DNA from: Streptoverticillium olivoreticuli subsp. olivoreticuli
Lineage (GTDB): Bacteria; Actinomycetota; Actinomycetes; Streptomycetales; Streptomycetaceae
DNA length: 64,000 nucleotides
NCBI RefSeq assembly: GCF_003391135.1
Contig: NZ_CP031455.1
Coordinates: 3,131,001 to 3,195,000 of the forward strand
Reading direction: 5' to 3'
The notes beneath the pieces were generated by a model, which was given only the letters and a program-made list of their open reading frames with translations, was not told where the DNA came from and searched no databases. This document shows, piece by piece, positions 1-9,366 of the stretch; position 1 is the first letter of the stretch; the number at the start of each line of letters is the position of its first letter. Both the position numbers and the translations under genes were made by a program.

Positions 1-849
1 GTCGGCCTGCCCGTCGCCGTTGCGGTCGCGGGTGAGGACGACGGTCGCGTACGGCAGCGGTTCGGTGTCGCGGACGGCCGCTCCGGCGGCGCGGTGGGTC
101 CACTGGCCGCAGGTGAGCTGGGCCTTGGTGTAGCCGTCGCGCCGGAGGGTCTGCCGCCACAGCCGCCCGTTCTCCCATGCGCTCTGCGCGTCGGGCCGGT
201 CGTGGCTGGTGTTGGTCTCGACGGCGGCGGCGAGCGGGCCCGCGTTGACGACGGCGTAGGCGCAGCCGGTCGGCCGGTCGTCGGCGGGGGTGGTGGGGGT
301 GGGGTGGACGAAGGTGTCGCCGTTCTTGTTCTTGTCGAGCTGGATGCGGGCGGCGAGCAGGGTCGCGGCGGGCTGGGTGCTGCGGACGCTGAGCAGGGCG
401 AGGCCGGGGATCCGCAGGGTGCCGACGCGCAGGGCGGGGGTGTCGGTGATGCGGGTGACGCGCCAGTGGACGAGCCAGGCGTCGGCGTGGATCTCGACGT
501 CGATGCGGGTGCCGCCGGGGAGGGCGAGGGTGTAGTGGGCGCGGTCGCCGCGGGTGGTGGCGGTGACGTGGGGGGTGTGGGTGACGCCGTCGACGAGGAG
601 GGTGGTGACGGGGTCCTCCTGGCCGTACAGCGTGGCTCCGGTGGCGCGGTCGGTGTAGGAGACGACACGGGGGAAGGCGGTGTCGACGCGGACGTCGAGC
701 GCGGCGGAGCGCAGTACGGCCTCGCGGGGTGCGGCGCTCGCGGCGTTGCCGGGGAGGGCGGCGGTGAGGCCGGCGAGGGTGGTGGTGAGGACGACGGCCC
801 GCCGGGTGGGGCCGTCGTCCGCGGGGTGCCGCGGTCCTTCCGGTGTCAT
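1..849 (-). CDS. Endo-alpha-N-acetylgalactosaminidase-like (GH101) secreted protein, N-terminal part only
   Basis: Open to the window edge; 283 codons are visible from the ATG at 849, preceded by GGAGGGAG. Reading the minus strand gives an N-terminus with TRRAVVLTTTLAGL, a twin-arginine-like signal, then an all-beta region with LYGQEDPVTTLLVDG, LLSVRSTQPAATLLAA and, at the cut end, LTRDRNGDGQAD. This pattern resembles the N-terminal galactose-mutarotase-like supersandwich domain of GH101 enzymes, which release the T-antigen disaccharide from O-glycans. The catalytic barrel would lie beyond position 1 and cannot be checked, so the activity is inferred. The same-strand two-component operon lies 140 bp upstream. 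Alternative: another large mutarotase-fold glycosidase. Confidence 0.65.
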   Translation of the reverse strand, partial: MTPEGPRHPADDGPTRRAVVLTTTLAGLTAALPGNAASAAPREAVLRSAALDVRVDTAFPRVVSYTDRATGATLYGQEDPVTTLLVDGVTHTPHVTATTRGDRAHYTLALPGGTRIDVEIHADAWLVHWRVTRITDTPALRVGTLRIPGLALLSVRSTQPAATLLAARIQLDKNKNGDTFVHPTPTTPADDRPTGCAYAVVNAGPLAAAVETNTSHDRPDAQSAWENGRLWRQTLRRDGYTKAQLTCGQWTHRAAGAAVRDTEPLPYATVVLTRDRNGDGQAD

Positions 850-989
850 GCTGCTCGCTCCCTCCGCGCGGTCCGTACGGCGCCACCCTGGGGTGTGGGG
901 GCGCGGCCGACCATGGACAAAGGGCGGACGGGTGTTGGACTAACGGCCACGGGCGGGCGCCGGAGGACTCGCCCCTTCCGGGCGCCGGG

Positions 990-2150
990 TCAGCGTGGCG
1001 GGTGGGGGCGGGTGGCGGGGAAGAGGGCCGTGACCTCCCAGCCGCCCTCGGGCGCGGGGCCCGCCCGCAGCAGCCCGCCCATGGCCTTCGCCCGCTCGCT
1101 GAGGCCGACGAGGCCGAATCCCCCTCCCCTGGCCTTTTCGGACAGCGTGGCCGCGTTCCTGCCGTCGTCGGCGATGCGCAGTTCGATGCCCGCGGCGACG
1201 CCGCGTACCCCGATCCGTACGGCGGTGGCGTCGGCGGCGTGCTTGCGGATGTTGGTGAGGGCCTCGCGGACGACGCGGTGGACGCCCGCGGCGACGTCGC
1301 CGGGGATCCAGTCCTCCAGGCCCTGTTCGATGTAGAGGACGACGGGCGGGCCGGTGCGGACGAAGGCTTCGGTGAGGGCGCGCACTTCGGGGAGGCCCGC
1401 GAGGGGCTCGGTCTGGGCGTCGCCTTCGCGGAGGACTCCGACGAGGCGGCGCATCGCGTTGAGCGACTCGCTCGCGGAGGTCTCGATCCGTTCGAACGCG
1501 GCCGCGGCGGCGGGTCCGTCGAGGGAGGTGAAGCGGGCGGCCTGGGCCTGGACGACGATGCCGGTGACGTGGTGGGCGACGAGGTCGTGGAGCTCGCGGG
1601 CGAGTTCGAGCCGCTCGGCGGTCCGTACGGCCGCCATGTCGCGCACGCGCTGGCCGGACTGGTTGCGCAGCAGCAGGGAGTACGCGGCGACGACGACGGT
1701 GAGGGTGCCGAAGACGGCGGTGAAGCGCCCGGGGGCGAGGTCGCGCATGGGGGTGGCGACGCAGGCGATGCCGAGCATCGGGCCGAGGGTGGCGGCGACG
1801 CGGGTGGGGGCCTGCTGGACGACGGCGGTCAGCAGGACGAGCAGGGCGATGGCCTCGCCCATGCCCCAGACGACGGAGGGGTGGTCGGTGGCCATGAGGA
1901 CGGCGGAGGTGGTCAGGGAGACGGTGACCGCGACGGCGGCGCGCACGGTCAGGGGGATCCAGCCGTAGGGGACGGCGCACAGGCAGACGGCGACGCCGGA
2001 GGCGAGGACCATGGCGTGCGGCTGGCTGGGCTGCCGGGCGAGGGCGAAGCCCTCGAAGCCGACCAGGCACAGCAGGACGGCGCCGAGGGCCGCCTTCGCC
2101 ACGGCGGCCCGGCGGGGGTACCGGGTGGCCCACCCGGCCAGTCTGTTCAT
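990..2150 (-). CDS. Two-component sensor histidine kinase, NarL/DesK (HisKA_3) type
   Basis: 386-residue membrane kinase. About four hydrophobic segments fill residues 15-155. The dimerization/phosphoacceptor motif is ARELHDLVAHHVTGIV, with the His in ELHD, and the C-terminal HATPase_c part has EALTNIRKHA and a glycine-rich GGGFGLVGL ATP lid. It should autophosphorylate and pass phosphate to the response regulator directly upstream, whose stop overlaps this ATG in an ATGA. No periplasmic sensing domain is visible; as in many actinobacterial members the signal is probably sensed in the membrane. Targets are unknown. The genes downstream encode a GH101-like secreted enzyme, and those upstream encode secreted proteins. 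Confidence 0.93.
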   Translation of the reverse strand: MNRLAGWATRYPRRAAVAKAALGAVLLCLVGFEGFALARQPSQPHAMVLASGVAVCLCAVPYGWIPLTVRAAVAVTVSLTTSAVLMATDHPSVVWGMGEAIALLVLLTAVVQQAPTRVAATLGPMLGIACVATPMRDLAPGRFTAVFGTLTVVVAAYSLLLRNQSGQRVRDMAAVRTAERLELARELHDLVAHHVTGIVVQAQAARFTSLDGPAAAAAFERIETSASESLNAMRRLVGVLREGDAQTEPLAGLPEVRALTEAFVRTGPPVVLYIEQGLEDWIPGDVAAGVHRVVREALTNIRKHAADATAVRIGVRGVAAGIELRIADDGRNAATLSEKARGGGFGLVGLSERAKAMGGLLRAGPAPEGGWEVTALFPATRPHPPR

Positions 2151-2824
2151 GTGCCGCCCGTGGCCAGCCCGCTCTCCCAGGCCCAGGCGGCGATCTCGAC
2201 GCGGTTACGGGCGTCGAGCTTGAGCTGCACATTGGCGAGGTGGGTCTTGACCGTGGACAGCGAGACGAAGAGTTCGGAGGCGATCTCGGCGTTGGTCGCG
2301 CCGCGCGCCAGGCAGCGGACGACGTCGGCCTCGCGGTCGGTGAGCGGCTCGGAGGGGGTGCGGGCGGGTTGGGCCGTGCCCGCCGGGGCCATGTCGCGCA
2401 GCAGGCGGACGGTGATGGCGGGCGAGATGAGGGAGTCGCCGACGGCGGCGGCGTGCACGGCTTCGACGAGCATGGCGGGGCTCGCGTCCTTGAGGAGGAA
2501 GCCGGAGGCGCCGTTGCGGAGCGCGGTGTGCACGTATTCGTCGAGGTCGAAGGTGGTGACGATGACGATGCGGGGGCGCTGGTGGCGCTCGGGGTGGGCG
2601 GCGGAGATGGCGGACAGGCGGCGGGTGACCTCGAGCCCGTCGAGTTTGGGCATGCGGATGTCGAGGAGGAGGACGTCGGGCTGGTGTTCCTCGACGGCCG
2701 CCAGGGCGGCCTCGCCGTCCACGACGTCGGCGACGACGTCGATGTCGGACTGGCTCTCCAGGATCATCCGGAAGCCGGTGCGGACCATTTCCTGGTCGTC
2801 CGCGATGACCACGGTGATCGCCAT
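2147..2824 (-). CDS. LuxR/NarL-family response regulator
   Basis: 225-residue DNA-binding response regulator. The receiver domain (about 1-120) has the acidic pair in VVIADDQ, the phospho-acceptor Asp in DVLLLDIRMPKLDG and the conserved Lys in FLLKDAS. The C-terminal LuxR helix-turn-helix starts at LTDREADVVRCLARG, with NAEIASELFVSLSTVKTH. The start chosen is the ATG at 2824 (MAITVVIADD), preceded by GAGGG; a longer reading from 2890 adds a 22-residue tail with no place in the fold. Its stop overlaps the kinase start by 4 nt, so the pair is translationally coupled and almost certainly cognate. Confidence 0.94.
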   Translation of the reverse strand: MAITVVIADDQEMVRTGFRMILESQSDIDVVADVVDGEAALAAVEEHQPDVLLLDIRMPKLDGLEVTRRLSAISAAHPERHQRPRIVIVTTFDLDEYVHTALRNGASGFLLKDASPAMLVEAVHAAAVGDSLISPAITVRLLRDMAPAGTAQPARTPSEPLTDREADVVRCLARGATNAEIASELFVSLSTVKTHLANVQLKLDARNRVEIAAWAWESGLATGGT

Positions 2825-2926
2825 GCTGTGTCCCTCGCCCTGTTCCTTGCCGCTGCGTCGCGTTGCGTGTGCCTGCCGAGGTCTGTCCATGTCAGCGGGG
2901 GCGGCGGGGTGCCGCGACCGCAGCGG

Positions 2927-3691
2927 TCATGCGTCCCTCTCCGTGCGGCCCGAGCGGCGCAGCGCGATCCGTACGCCGTAGGCGCCGCCGCCCGCGGCGA
3001 GCAGGGCCGCTCCGGCGATGGCGGGGGTGCCGATGTCGTGCCGGCCCTTGATGGCCTCGCCCGCCTCGACGACGCGCTTGACGGGGTTGCTGGACGCGGC
3101 GCGGACCTTGCCGTGGTGCTCGGTGGCGGCCGGCGGGGTGGGGTTACGGGCGTGCGAGGTGCCGTGCGGGGTCCGGCCTTCGTGGGCGGGTCTGGTGCCG
3201 TGGCCCTGGGCGGCCTTGGTGCCGCGCTGGTGGTCCTTGGTCGTGTCCTTGGTCGTGTCCTTCGTCGCGTCGCCCGCGGTGACGGTGGTCTCCGGGGTGT
3301 GGCGCAGGGAGCCGGAGGTGAAGTCGTAGTAGCTGGGCTGCTCGGTGCCGTCGAGGGCGGCGCGCAGGGTGGGGCGGGCGGTGTCGCCGCCGATGATCCG
3401 CAGGTGCAGCCGGTCGATGTCGGCGGCCGGGCGGGTGGTGTCGATGGTGCGCTGCTGCTTGCCCTGGGTGGTGACCGTGGCCTTGGTGCCGCCCTCGCCG
3501 GAGGTGAGGCGGGCGTGGCTGCCGTCCGGGAGCTGGATCTGGCGGACGGTGGTGGTGGGGCGGCCGGGGTGTCCGTCCTTGTCCGCGGCGCCCGAGGCAC
3601 CCGCGGCGAAGGCGCCGGCCGTCGGCCAGACCACCGCACCGACGGCGGCGGTGAGGACGGTGACGGCGGCGAGGCGGTGCTTGGCGGACAC
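2927..3691 (-). CDS. Secreted, C-terminally membrane-anchored protein of unknown function
   Basis: 254 residues from a GTG start preceded by AAGGGACC. There is an N-terminal signal peptide (about 1-30, ending near AFAAGASG), a beta-rich region with VRQIQLPDGSHARLTSGEGG, a threonine/lysine/histidine-rich linker containing the tandem repeat TKDTTKDTTKD, and a C-terminal hydrophobic helix (IAGAALLAAGGGAYGVRIAL) followed by basic RRSGRTERDA. This is the layout of a wall-spanning protein tethered in the membrane. No LPXTG sorting motif is present. I do not recognise a family. It lies upstream of the response regulator gene on the same strand with a 102-bp gap and could be co-transcribed with it. 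Confidence 0.7.
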   Translation of the reverse strand: MSAKHRLAAVTVLTAAVGAVVWPTAGAFAAGASGAADKDGHPGRPTTTVRQIQLPDGSHARLTSGEGGTKATVTTQGKQQRTIDTTRPAADIDRLHLRIIGGDTARPTLRAALDGTEQPSYYDFTSGSLRHTPETTVTAGDATKDTTKDTTKDHQRGTKAAQGHGTRPAHEGRTPHGTSHARNPTPPAATEHHGKVRAASSNPVKRVVEAGEAIKGRHDIGTPAIAGAALLAAGGGAYGVRIALRRSGRTERDA

Positions 3692-3888
3692 GGAGGTCCC
3701 TTTCGTACGGACGGGTCGGCGCGCGGCCGGCGGTCGGCCACAGCTCTCACGTTACGGACCTTTATGGGCTCCACACGTCGACTGTCCGACCATTCCTGCA
3801 TCGGCCGAAAGGATGACGGTGGCCCGTCCACGTCATACCGGGGTCGCGTGAACGGGCCGTGGAGAGCCGTACCGGGCAGAGTGCCCGA

Positions 3889-3928
3889 CTGCGCCGTCCG
3901 GGTAGGCGCAACCCACCGGACGGCGCAG
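3889..3928. terminator. Hairpin between protease gene and upstream-facing region
   Basis: A 13-bp perfect stem (arms 3889-3901 and 3916-3928, CTGCGCCGTCCGG and its complement) closes a 14-nt loop. It lies downstream of the trypsin-like protease gene, whose stop is at 4030, and would serve as its factor-independent terminator without a U-tract, as is common in Streptomyces. The rest of the 3692-4029 interval holds no gene I can support. Confidence 0.6.
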
Positions 3929-4029
3929 CGGAGAGATCCATTCGGCGGATCGGGCTCACGCCCCGGGACCGGCACCCGACAAGCCGGGAGGCCCGGTTCG
4001 GGCTGAGCCAGGCGGCCCGGTCCGCGGCG

Positions 4030-4869
<840 letters not shown>

Positions 4870-5028
4870 TCAGGCTCATGTCAATCCGATATTCGAACAT
4901 GAGTCCTTGCGGCGCGCTGTGATTATGAGGAGCGCACGAAGGGGCGACAAGCGTTCCGTTTCGGCCAGGCGCTCGGCGGGCGCGACGGCCCCGCGCCCGG
5001 CCGGGCCCCCGCGTACAGTGGAAGGCGC

Positions 5029-5925
5029 ATGACGGACCCAGGGGGTGGTCGCGTGGGCTCGGGGATCGAGATCGCGCACGGGTTTCCGCACCTGGACACC
5101 GTGCACTCCGCGATCACCGCGCTGTACAAACGGCTCTCCTACGACACGGTGCACTCCTTCGCGGCGAGCGTGCTCCCCGTGGACGTCGCCTTCTCCGACG
5201 ACGAGAACCCCTACCTGGGCGTCCAGCGGGTCGCCGGGGCGATGGTCCGCCACCTCCGGCTGCCCGACGCGCGGATGATCGTCAGCTTCCGCGAGATGCG
5301 GCACGCCGGGAGCGTCGAGCTGGCCGCCGGCCCGGAGTACTTCATCGAGCTCAACTCCCGCTTCAAGACCCACCGCAAGGACATCGGCGCGGCCCTCGCG
5401 CACGAGGTCATGCACGTCTATCTGCACCGGCTCGACCTGGGCTTCCCCGGCACCCGGGACAACGAGATCCTCACGGACACCGCCGCCGCGTACCTCGGTT
5501 CGGGCTGGCTGCTGCTCGACGCGTACCGCGAGTCGTCCGTCACCACGCAGAAGCTCGGCTACCTCACGCCCGAGGAGTTCGGCTACGTCCTCGCCAAGCG
5601 GGCGCTGGCCTTCGGGGAGGACCCCGCGCCGTGGTTCACCAGCCCACAGGCGTACGACGCGTACACGAAGGGCATGGCGCGGGCCCGCCGCGACGGACAG
5701 CGCCCCCCGCTGGCCGCCGCGGGCCGGCTCGGCCGCCACCGCTACGCGCGCGACCGGCGCTCGGCGCACAGCTCCCCCACCGGGGGGTACGCGTTCGAGG
5801 GCCACGATCCGCTGCGGGTCAGCTTCCCCTGCCCCACGTGCCACCAGCGGCTGCGCGTGCCGGTGCAGGGCCGCCTGCGGGCCAGGTGCGGGCTGTGCGG
5901 CTCGGTCCTGGACTGCGATACGTAG
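5029..5925 (+). CDS. Putative zinc metallopeptidase-like protein (HExxH) with C-terminal zinc ribbon
   Basis: 298 residues, no signal peptide or membrane helix, so probably cytoplasmic. The central motif is AALAHEVMHVYLHRL, a canonical HExxH, followed about 20 residues later by DNEILTDTAAAYLG, which could supply the third ligand (Glu or Asp). The last 35 residues hold two cysteine pairs, CPTCHQRLRVPV and CGLCGSVLDCDT, which look like a zinc ribbon. The linker between them is basic (RARRDGQRP, GRHRYARDRR). No named family is recognised. ATG 5029 is preceded by GGAAGG and by a -10-like TACAGT. It stands alone between oppositely oriented genes. Confidence 0.75.
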   Translation: MTDPGGGRVGSGIEIAHGFPHLDTVHSAITALYKRLSYDTVHSFAASVLPVDVAFSDDENPYLGVQRVAGAMVRHLRLPDARMIVSFREMRHAGSVELAAGPEYFIELNSRFKTHRKDIGAALAHEVMHVYLHRLDLGFPGTRDNEILTDTAAAYLGSGWLLLDAYRESSVTTQKLGYLTPEEFGYVLAKRALAFGEDPAPWFTSPQAYDAYTKGMARARRDGQRPPLAAAGRLGRHRYARDRRSAHSSPTGGYAFEGHDPLRVSFPCPTCHQRLRVPVQGRLRARCGLCGSVLDCDT

Positions 5926-5977
5926 CGCCTGCGGCGTGCGGCGGATCATCGAGCGCCCGGGACGTGGGTCCTGCCCT

Positions 5978-5999
5978 GTCCTCAAACGCCGGACGGGCT
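5978..5999 (+). repeat. Dispersed intergenic module copy 1
   Basis: A 22-nt copy beginning GTCCTCAAACGCCGGACGGG. The same module recurs at 20141-20162 and, with two or three changes, at 53224 and 56804. Here it lies between the HExxH gene and the 3' end of the GH113-like gene, and it has lost the inverted partner seen in the other copies. Confidence 0.75.
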
Positions 6000-6036
6000 C
6001 GGTTTCGCGCTTGCATCAGCCGGATCAAGCACAGGC

Positions 6037-7104
6037 TCAGCGCGCGCCCCACCACTGGCGCAGCACGCGTTCCGCCGGTTTGCCGTGCGGGGTGTACGCG
6101 AGGCGTTTCGCCGTCTCGCCGCTGCCCGGCCAGTCGTCCCACATCCACCAGCAGACGCCCGCCCACCACGGCTTGCCGTCGAACGCCGCGAGCAGCGCCT
6201 CGTACGCCGCGGCCTGTTCGTCGTCGCCGGACCTCTTGGAGACGGTCCAGGAGTACGGTGCCGTGGTCGTGCCGCGCTGGCTGACGTAGCCCGCCTCGGT
6301 GAAGAGGATCTGCCGGTGCCACCGGGCGGAGAAGGCCGCCAGCTCGTCGCCGATCGGTTTCCACGCCTCCCGCAGCCCGGCCGCGTCCGTGGTGGCCTTC
6401 TCCGCCAGCGGCCAGTACGCGTCGATGCCGATGACGTCGAGGTCGCCCCAGAAGGGCACCTTCTTGTACTCGTCGTAGTTGGCGGCGTAGGTCAGCGGCC
6501 CCCCGTAGACCTTGCGGACCGCCGCGACGACGCGGCTCCAGCGCGCGCCGTCCTGCGAGGTGCCGGCCAGCTCCGTGCCCACGGCGAGCTGTTCGGCCTT
6601 GGTGTCGGCGGCGAGCCGCGCGTAGTGGGTGATGAAGCGGCCGTACGCGGCGAACCACGCGTCCCGGTCCGCGGGCCGGATCTCCGCGCGGTCCTGGCCC
6701 TTCACCAGGTCGACGTGCGGCTTGACCATGACCTTGAGGCCGGTGGAGTGCGCCAGGCCGATGATGTGGCGGAGGCTGTCGTCCCCGGCGGTCTCCTCGG
6801 TGGTGTGCATGCCGGGGTCGGTGAGGCCGTCCTGGTACCAGGTGGGGGTGAAGGTCACCCAGCGGGCCCCGGTGTCGGCGATCTGCCGGAGGAACTGCCC
6901 CGCTTCGGGCCTCTCGTAGTCGTCGGTGTTCCACGAGGGAAGCGTGATGCCGCGCAATCCGCTCACCTTCCTGTCGTCGGGCCGGGTGCCGGTCGTGCCG
7001 CCGGTCGCGGAACCGTCCGGGGAGCCGCTGGTGGAGGAGCAGCCCGCGAGGAAGAGGGCGGCCGTGACCGCCAGTGCGGCGGCCGCCCTCTTCATCGCGT
7101 TCAC
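6037..7104 (-). CDS. Lipoprotein glycoside hydrolase, GH113-like TIM barrel
   Basis: 355 residues with a lipoprotein signal (ALFLAGCSS, lipobox Cys near residue 22), then a barrel opening with RGITLPSWNTDDY. Candidate catalytic acids are the Glu in LAVGTELAG (acid/base position) and in ILFTEAGYVS (nucleophile position); WWAGVCWWMWDDWPG is the strand 8 segment. This resembles GH113 beta-mannanases and related GH-A clan enzymes. GTG 7104 overlaps the stop of the upstream DUF2334 gene (GTGA), so the two are coupled. An ATG three codons in (7095) is an alternative start. Its likely substrate is the polymer made by the divergently transcribed glycosyltransferase locus; that is inference. Confidence 0.85.
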   Translation of the reverse strand: MNAMKRAAAALAVTAALFLAGCSSTSGSPDGSATGGTTGTRPDDRKVSGLRGITLPSWNTDDYERPEAGQFLRQIADTGARWVTFTPTWYQDGLTDPGMHTTEETAGDDSLRHIIGLAHSTGLKVMVKPHVDLVKGQDRAEIRPADRDAWFAAYGRFITHYARLAADTKAEQLAVGTELAGTSQDGARWSRVVAAVRKVYGGPLTYAANYDEYKKVPFWGDLDVIGIDAYWPLAEKATTDAAGLREAWKPIGDELAAFSARWHRQILFTEAGYVSQRGTTTAPYSWTVSKRSGDDEQAAAYEALLAAFDGKPWWAGVCWWMWDDWPGSGETAKRLAYTPHGKPAERVLRQWWGAR

Positions 7105-9047
7105 TGGCCGAGGTCCGTGGGGCCGACGAAGGTGTAGCCGAGGGCGCGGATGCCGTCGATCGTCTGCTTCAGCGGATCAACCGCGTAGTAGGGGTGGTAG
7201 AAGAAGCTCGCCACGCCGTCGCGGACGGCCAGGTTGGCCTTGGCGGAGGCGATGAGGTCGGCGGGGAGCCTGGCCGGGTGGTTGTTGTACGGCTGGGGCT
7301 CGTAGTTGCCGAGGTTCTCTGGCAGCACGGTCGTACCGTAGACGTCCTTCACCGCGTACGGGAAGAACTGCCCGATATAGCGGCTGGAATCAACCGTCCC
7401 GCCATTCAGCGTTCCCGCGAAGTACAGCGAACGCTCCAGTCGGGCCGAGTAGTTCTGACCGAAGACCCGGTAGTCCGCGGCGGAGGCGGCGTAGTGCGGG
7501 GTGGTCCACAGCGTCGGCCTGGGCAGCCCGGCGGCGGTGAAGGCGGCGAGGGCCGAGGTGACGCGGGTCTGCGCCCAGAGGGTGGAGTCCTCGGGGGGCG
7601 GCCCGTCGTAGACGACGTTGTTGGACGTGTCGACGTGCGCCTTGAAGAACTCGAAGTCGTCGCCGGTGACGCCGGTGTAGGGGTTGTTGACGTTGCTGTA
7701 CTGGTGGGTGTAGCCGTGGTTCATCAGGACGGCGCCGTGCGCGAGCATGTACTTGAGCGCCGTGACGACCTGCGGGGCCTGTACCAGGGTGACCGTCTGC
7801 GGGACCCCGTTGTTGTAGACGCCCTTGGGGTCGGTGTAGACGGGGATGACGTTGATCCCGTACGGGATGTTCTGCGAGGACAGGTAGTCGGCCATGGCGG
7901 TCAGCTGCGCCGGGTCCGACTTGGGGCTGATGTCCTCCAGGCGCACGAACGCCCGGTGCCGTTCGGCGGTCGCCGGGGCGAGCGAGTCGAAGAGCAGGTC
8001 CTCGAAGGCGACGACGCGGTCGCTCTCGGAGACATAGCTGAAGGGGATCTCGCCGACGTAGGTGAGGTTGCCCGAGCGGATCGCCCAGGGGCTGGTGGTG
8101 CCGGAGTTGGCGTCCGTGGCCTGGGCCAGCTGGTTGACCTGCGGATAGCCCGGGCCCGTGAGGAGGGCGGGGTGGAGGACGCCGCCGTCCTGTCCGGCCG
8201 GGATGGACCGGGTCAGCGTCTGCCCCTTGTAGGCGACCTGGTTGATGTTCCCGACGGTGCCGTTGGGCGCGAAGTAGGAGTTGGTCGGGTCCCAGCCGTA
8301 GTGCTGCTCGAACTGGGTGACGCCGACCGAGTTGGCCATGTTCCAGATGTTGTCGCCGATCCAGGTGACGGGGTGGCCGGTGGTCAGCGCATCCCGGTAG
8401 AAGGCGGCGGGCACGGCGTCGGGGACGGAACCCCCGTAGTACGTCGAGCCGATGTAGAACGTGGCGGTGTACTGCTCGGTCATGCCCGCGGTGTAGGAGG
8501 AGACGGGCTTGGCGGTGACGGTGCCGAAGTGGCCGGCGAGGTTGGAGACGGCCATGGCGTAGAGCTCGCCCAGCTGCCCGTAGGGGCCGGCGGTGTCGTA
8601 GAGGACGAGCGCGGAGGTGGCGGCGGGCGTGGCGGCCGGCTTCAGCGCGGCGGGCCGCGCCTGCACGGAGTTCACGGGGTTCACCTGGGCGGTCCGTGCG
8701 ACGGCGGGCCGCGTGGAAGCGGTCTTCGCCGGGGCGGACAGCGGGGCGGCGGCTCCCCGGGGGGCGGCCTTCGTGGCGTCCGCCGCGGCCGCCGGGCGGA
8801 TGACGAGGGTGTGGGCCTTCCGCTGCTTCTCCAGCGCCAGCCGGGACTTCGTCCAGGCGGTCAGGTCCTTCGCGCTCCGCGGGGAGAGCGAGATCGCGTG
8901 GATGCCCTCCCTGCCGGGCGGCTTGGGTATCGGGGTCTTCGCGGCCTCGGCGGTGGCGGCAATTCCCAGACCGCCCAGAAGGGCGGCGACGACCATGATG
9001 ACGGAGGAGGTCCGGGGAATCCTGGACCTCCTTCTCCTTTTTTGCAT
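7101..9047 (-). CDS. Secreted DUF2334 polysaccharide-deacetylase-like protein
   Basis: 648 residues from ATG 9047, preceded by AGGGGGAAA. The N-terminus is basic (MQKRRRRSRIPRTSS), followed by a hydrophobic signal segment ending at ATAEA. A 150-residue basic/Ala-rich region precedes a flavodoxin-like stretch (SALVLYDTAGPYGQLGELY). The DUF2334 domain follows, with AFVRLEDISPKSD (metal/catalytic acids), GINVIPVYTDP and MNHGYTHQYS, a HGxTHQ motif like that of carbohydrate esterase family 4. Near the C-terminus is FFYHPYY. A metal-dependent deacetylase acting on an exported aminosugar polymer is the favoured role. It overlaps the GH113-like gene by 4 nt. About 650 residues is long for the family because of the N-terminal extension. 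Confidence 0.85.
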   Translation of the reverse strand: MQKRRRRSRIPRTSSVIMVVAALLGGLGIAATAEAAKTPIPKPPGREGIHAISLSPRSAKDLTAWTKSRLALEKQRKAHTLVIRPAAAADATKAAPRGAAAPLSAPAKTASTRPAVARTAQVNPVNSVQARPAALKPAATPAATSALVLYDTAGPYGQLGELYAMAVSNLAGHFGTVTAKPVSSYTAGMTEQYTATFYIGSTYYGGSVPDAVPAAFYRDALTTGHPVTWIGDNIWNMANSVGVTQFEQHYGWDPTNSYFAPNGTVGNINQVAYKGQTLTRSIPAGQDGGVLHPALLTGPGYPQVNQLAQATDANSGTTSPWAIRSGNLTYVGEIPFSYVSESDRVVAFEDLLFDSLAPATAERHRAFVRLEDISPKSDPAQLTAMADYLSSQNIPYGINVIPVYTDPKGVYNNGVPQTVTLVQAPQVVTALKYMLAHGAVLMNHGYTHQYSNVNNPYTGVTGDDFEFFKAHVDTSNNVVYDGPPPEDSTLWAQTRVTSALAAFTAAGLPRPTLWTTPHYAASAADYRVFGQNYSARLERSLYFAGTLNGGTVDSSRYIGQFFPYAVKDVYGTTVLPENLGNYEPQPYNNHPARLPADLIASAKANLAVRDGVASFFYHPYYAVDPLKQTIDGIRALGYTFVGPTDLGQ

Positions 9048-9366
9048 TGTGTTTCCCCCTGGGTGATGCTTTCTTTGTCGTCGCCCCATGCAGATCAAGG
9101 TCCGACAGTTGGCCAATCCTTCTGGCCCATAACAACTGCTGTCAATAGACAAACTCGATCCCCGGCAGGCAATTCTGTTCACAGGAATTGGTTCGGACTA
9201 TTGGTCCCACCCGCCACACACCGCGCCGACCAGCCCTAACAAACAGTCGTTCCACCGAATTTGGGATTCCGATCAAACAACTCCCACCAAGTCGGACAAG
9301 AGAACCCGTCAACTCTGATACCTTCCGTCCGCACGCCTCATGGCGAGGTGAATTCGGGGGGAACTC
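9048..9366. promoter_or_regulatory. Divergent promoter region of the polysaccharide locus
   Basis: 319 bp between two divergent operons, clearly lower in GC than its neighbours, as expected for a control region. It contains the imperfect inverted repeat CAATTCTG-TTCA-CAGGAATTG (9170-9190), a possible operator. For the plus strand, TGATAC at about 9317 could be a -10. No further gene or known riboswitch is seen. Confidence 0.5.
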
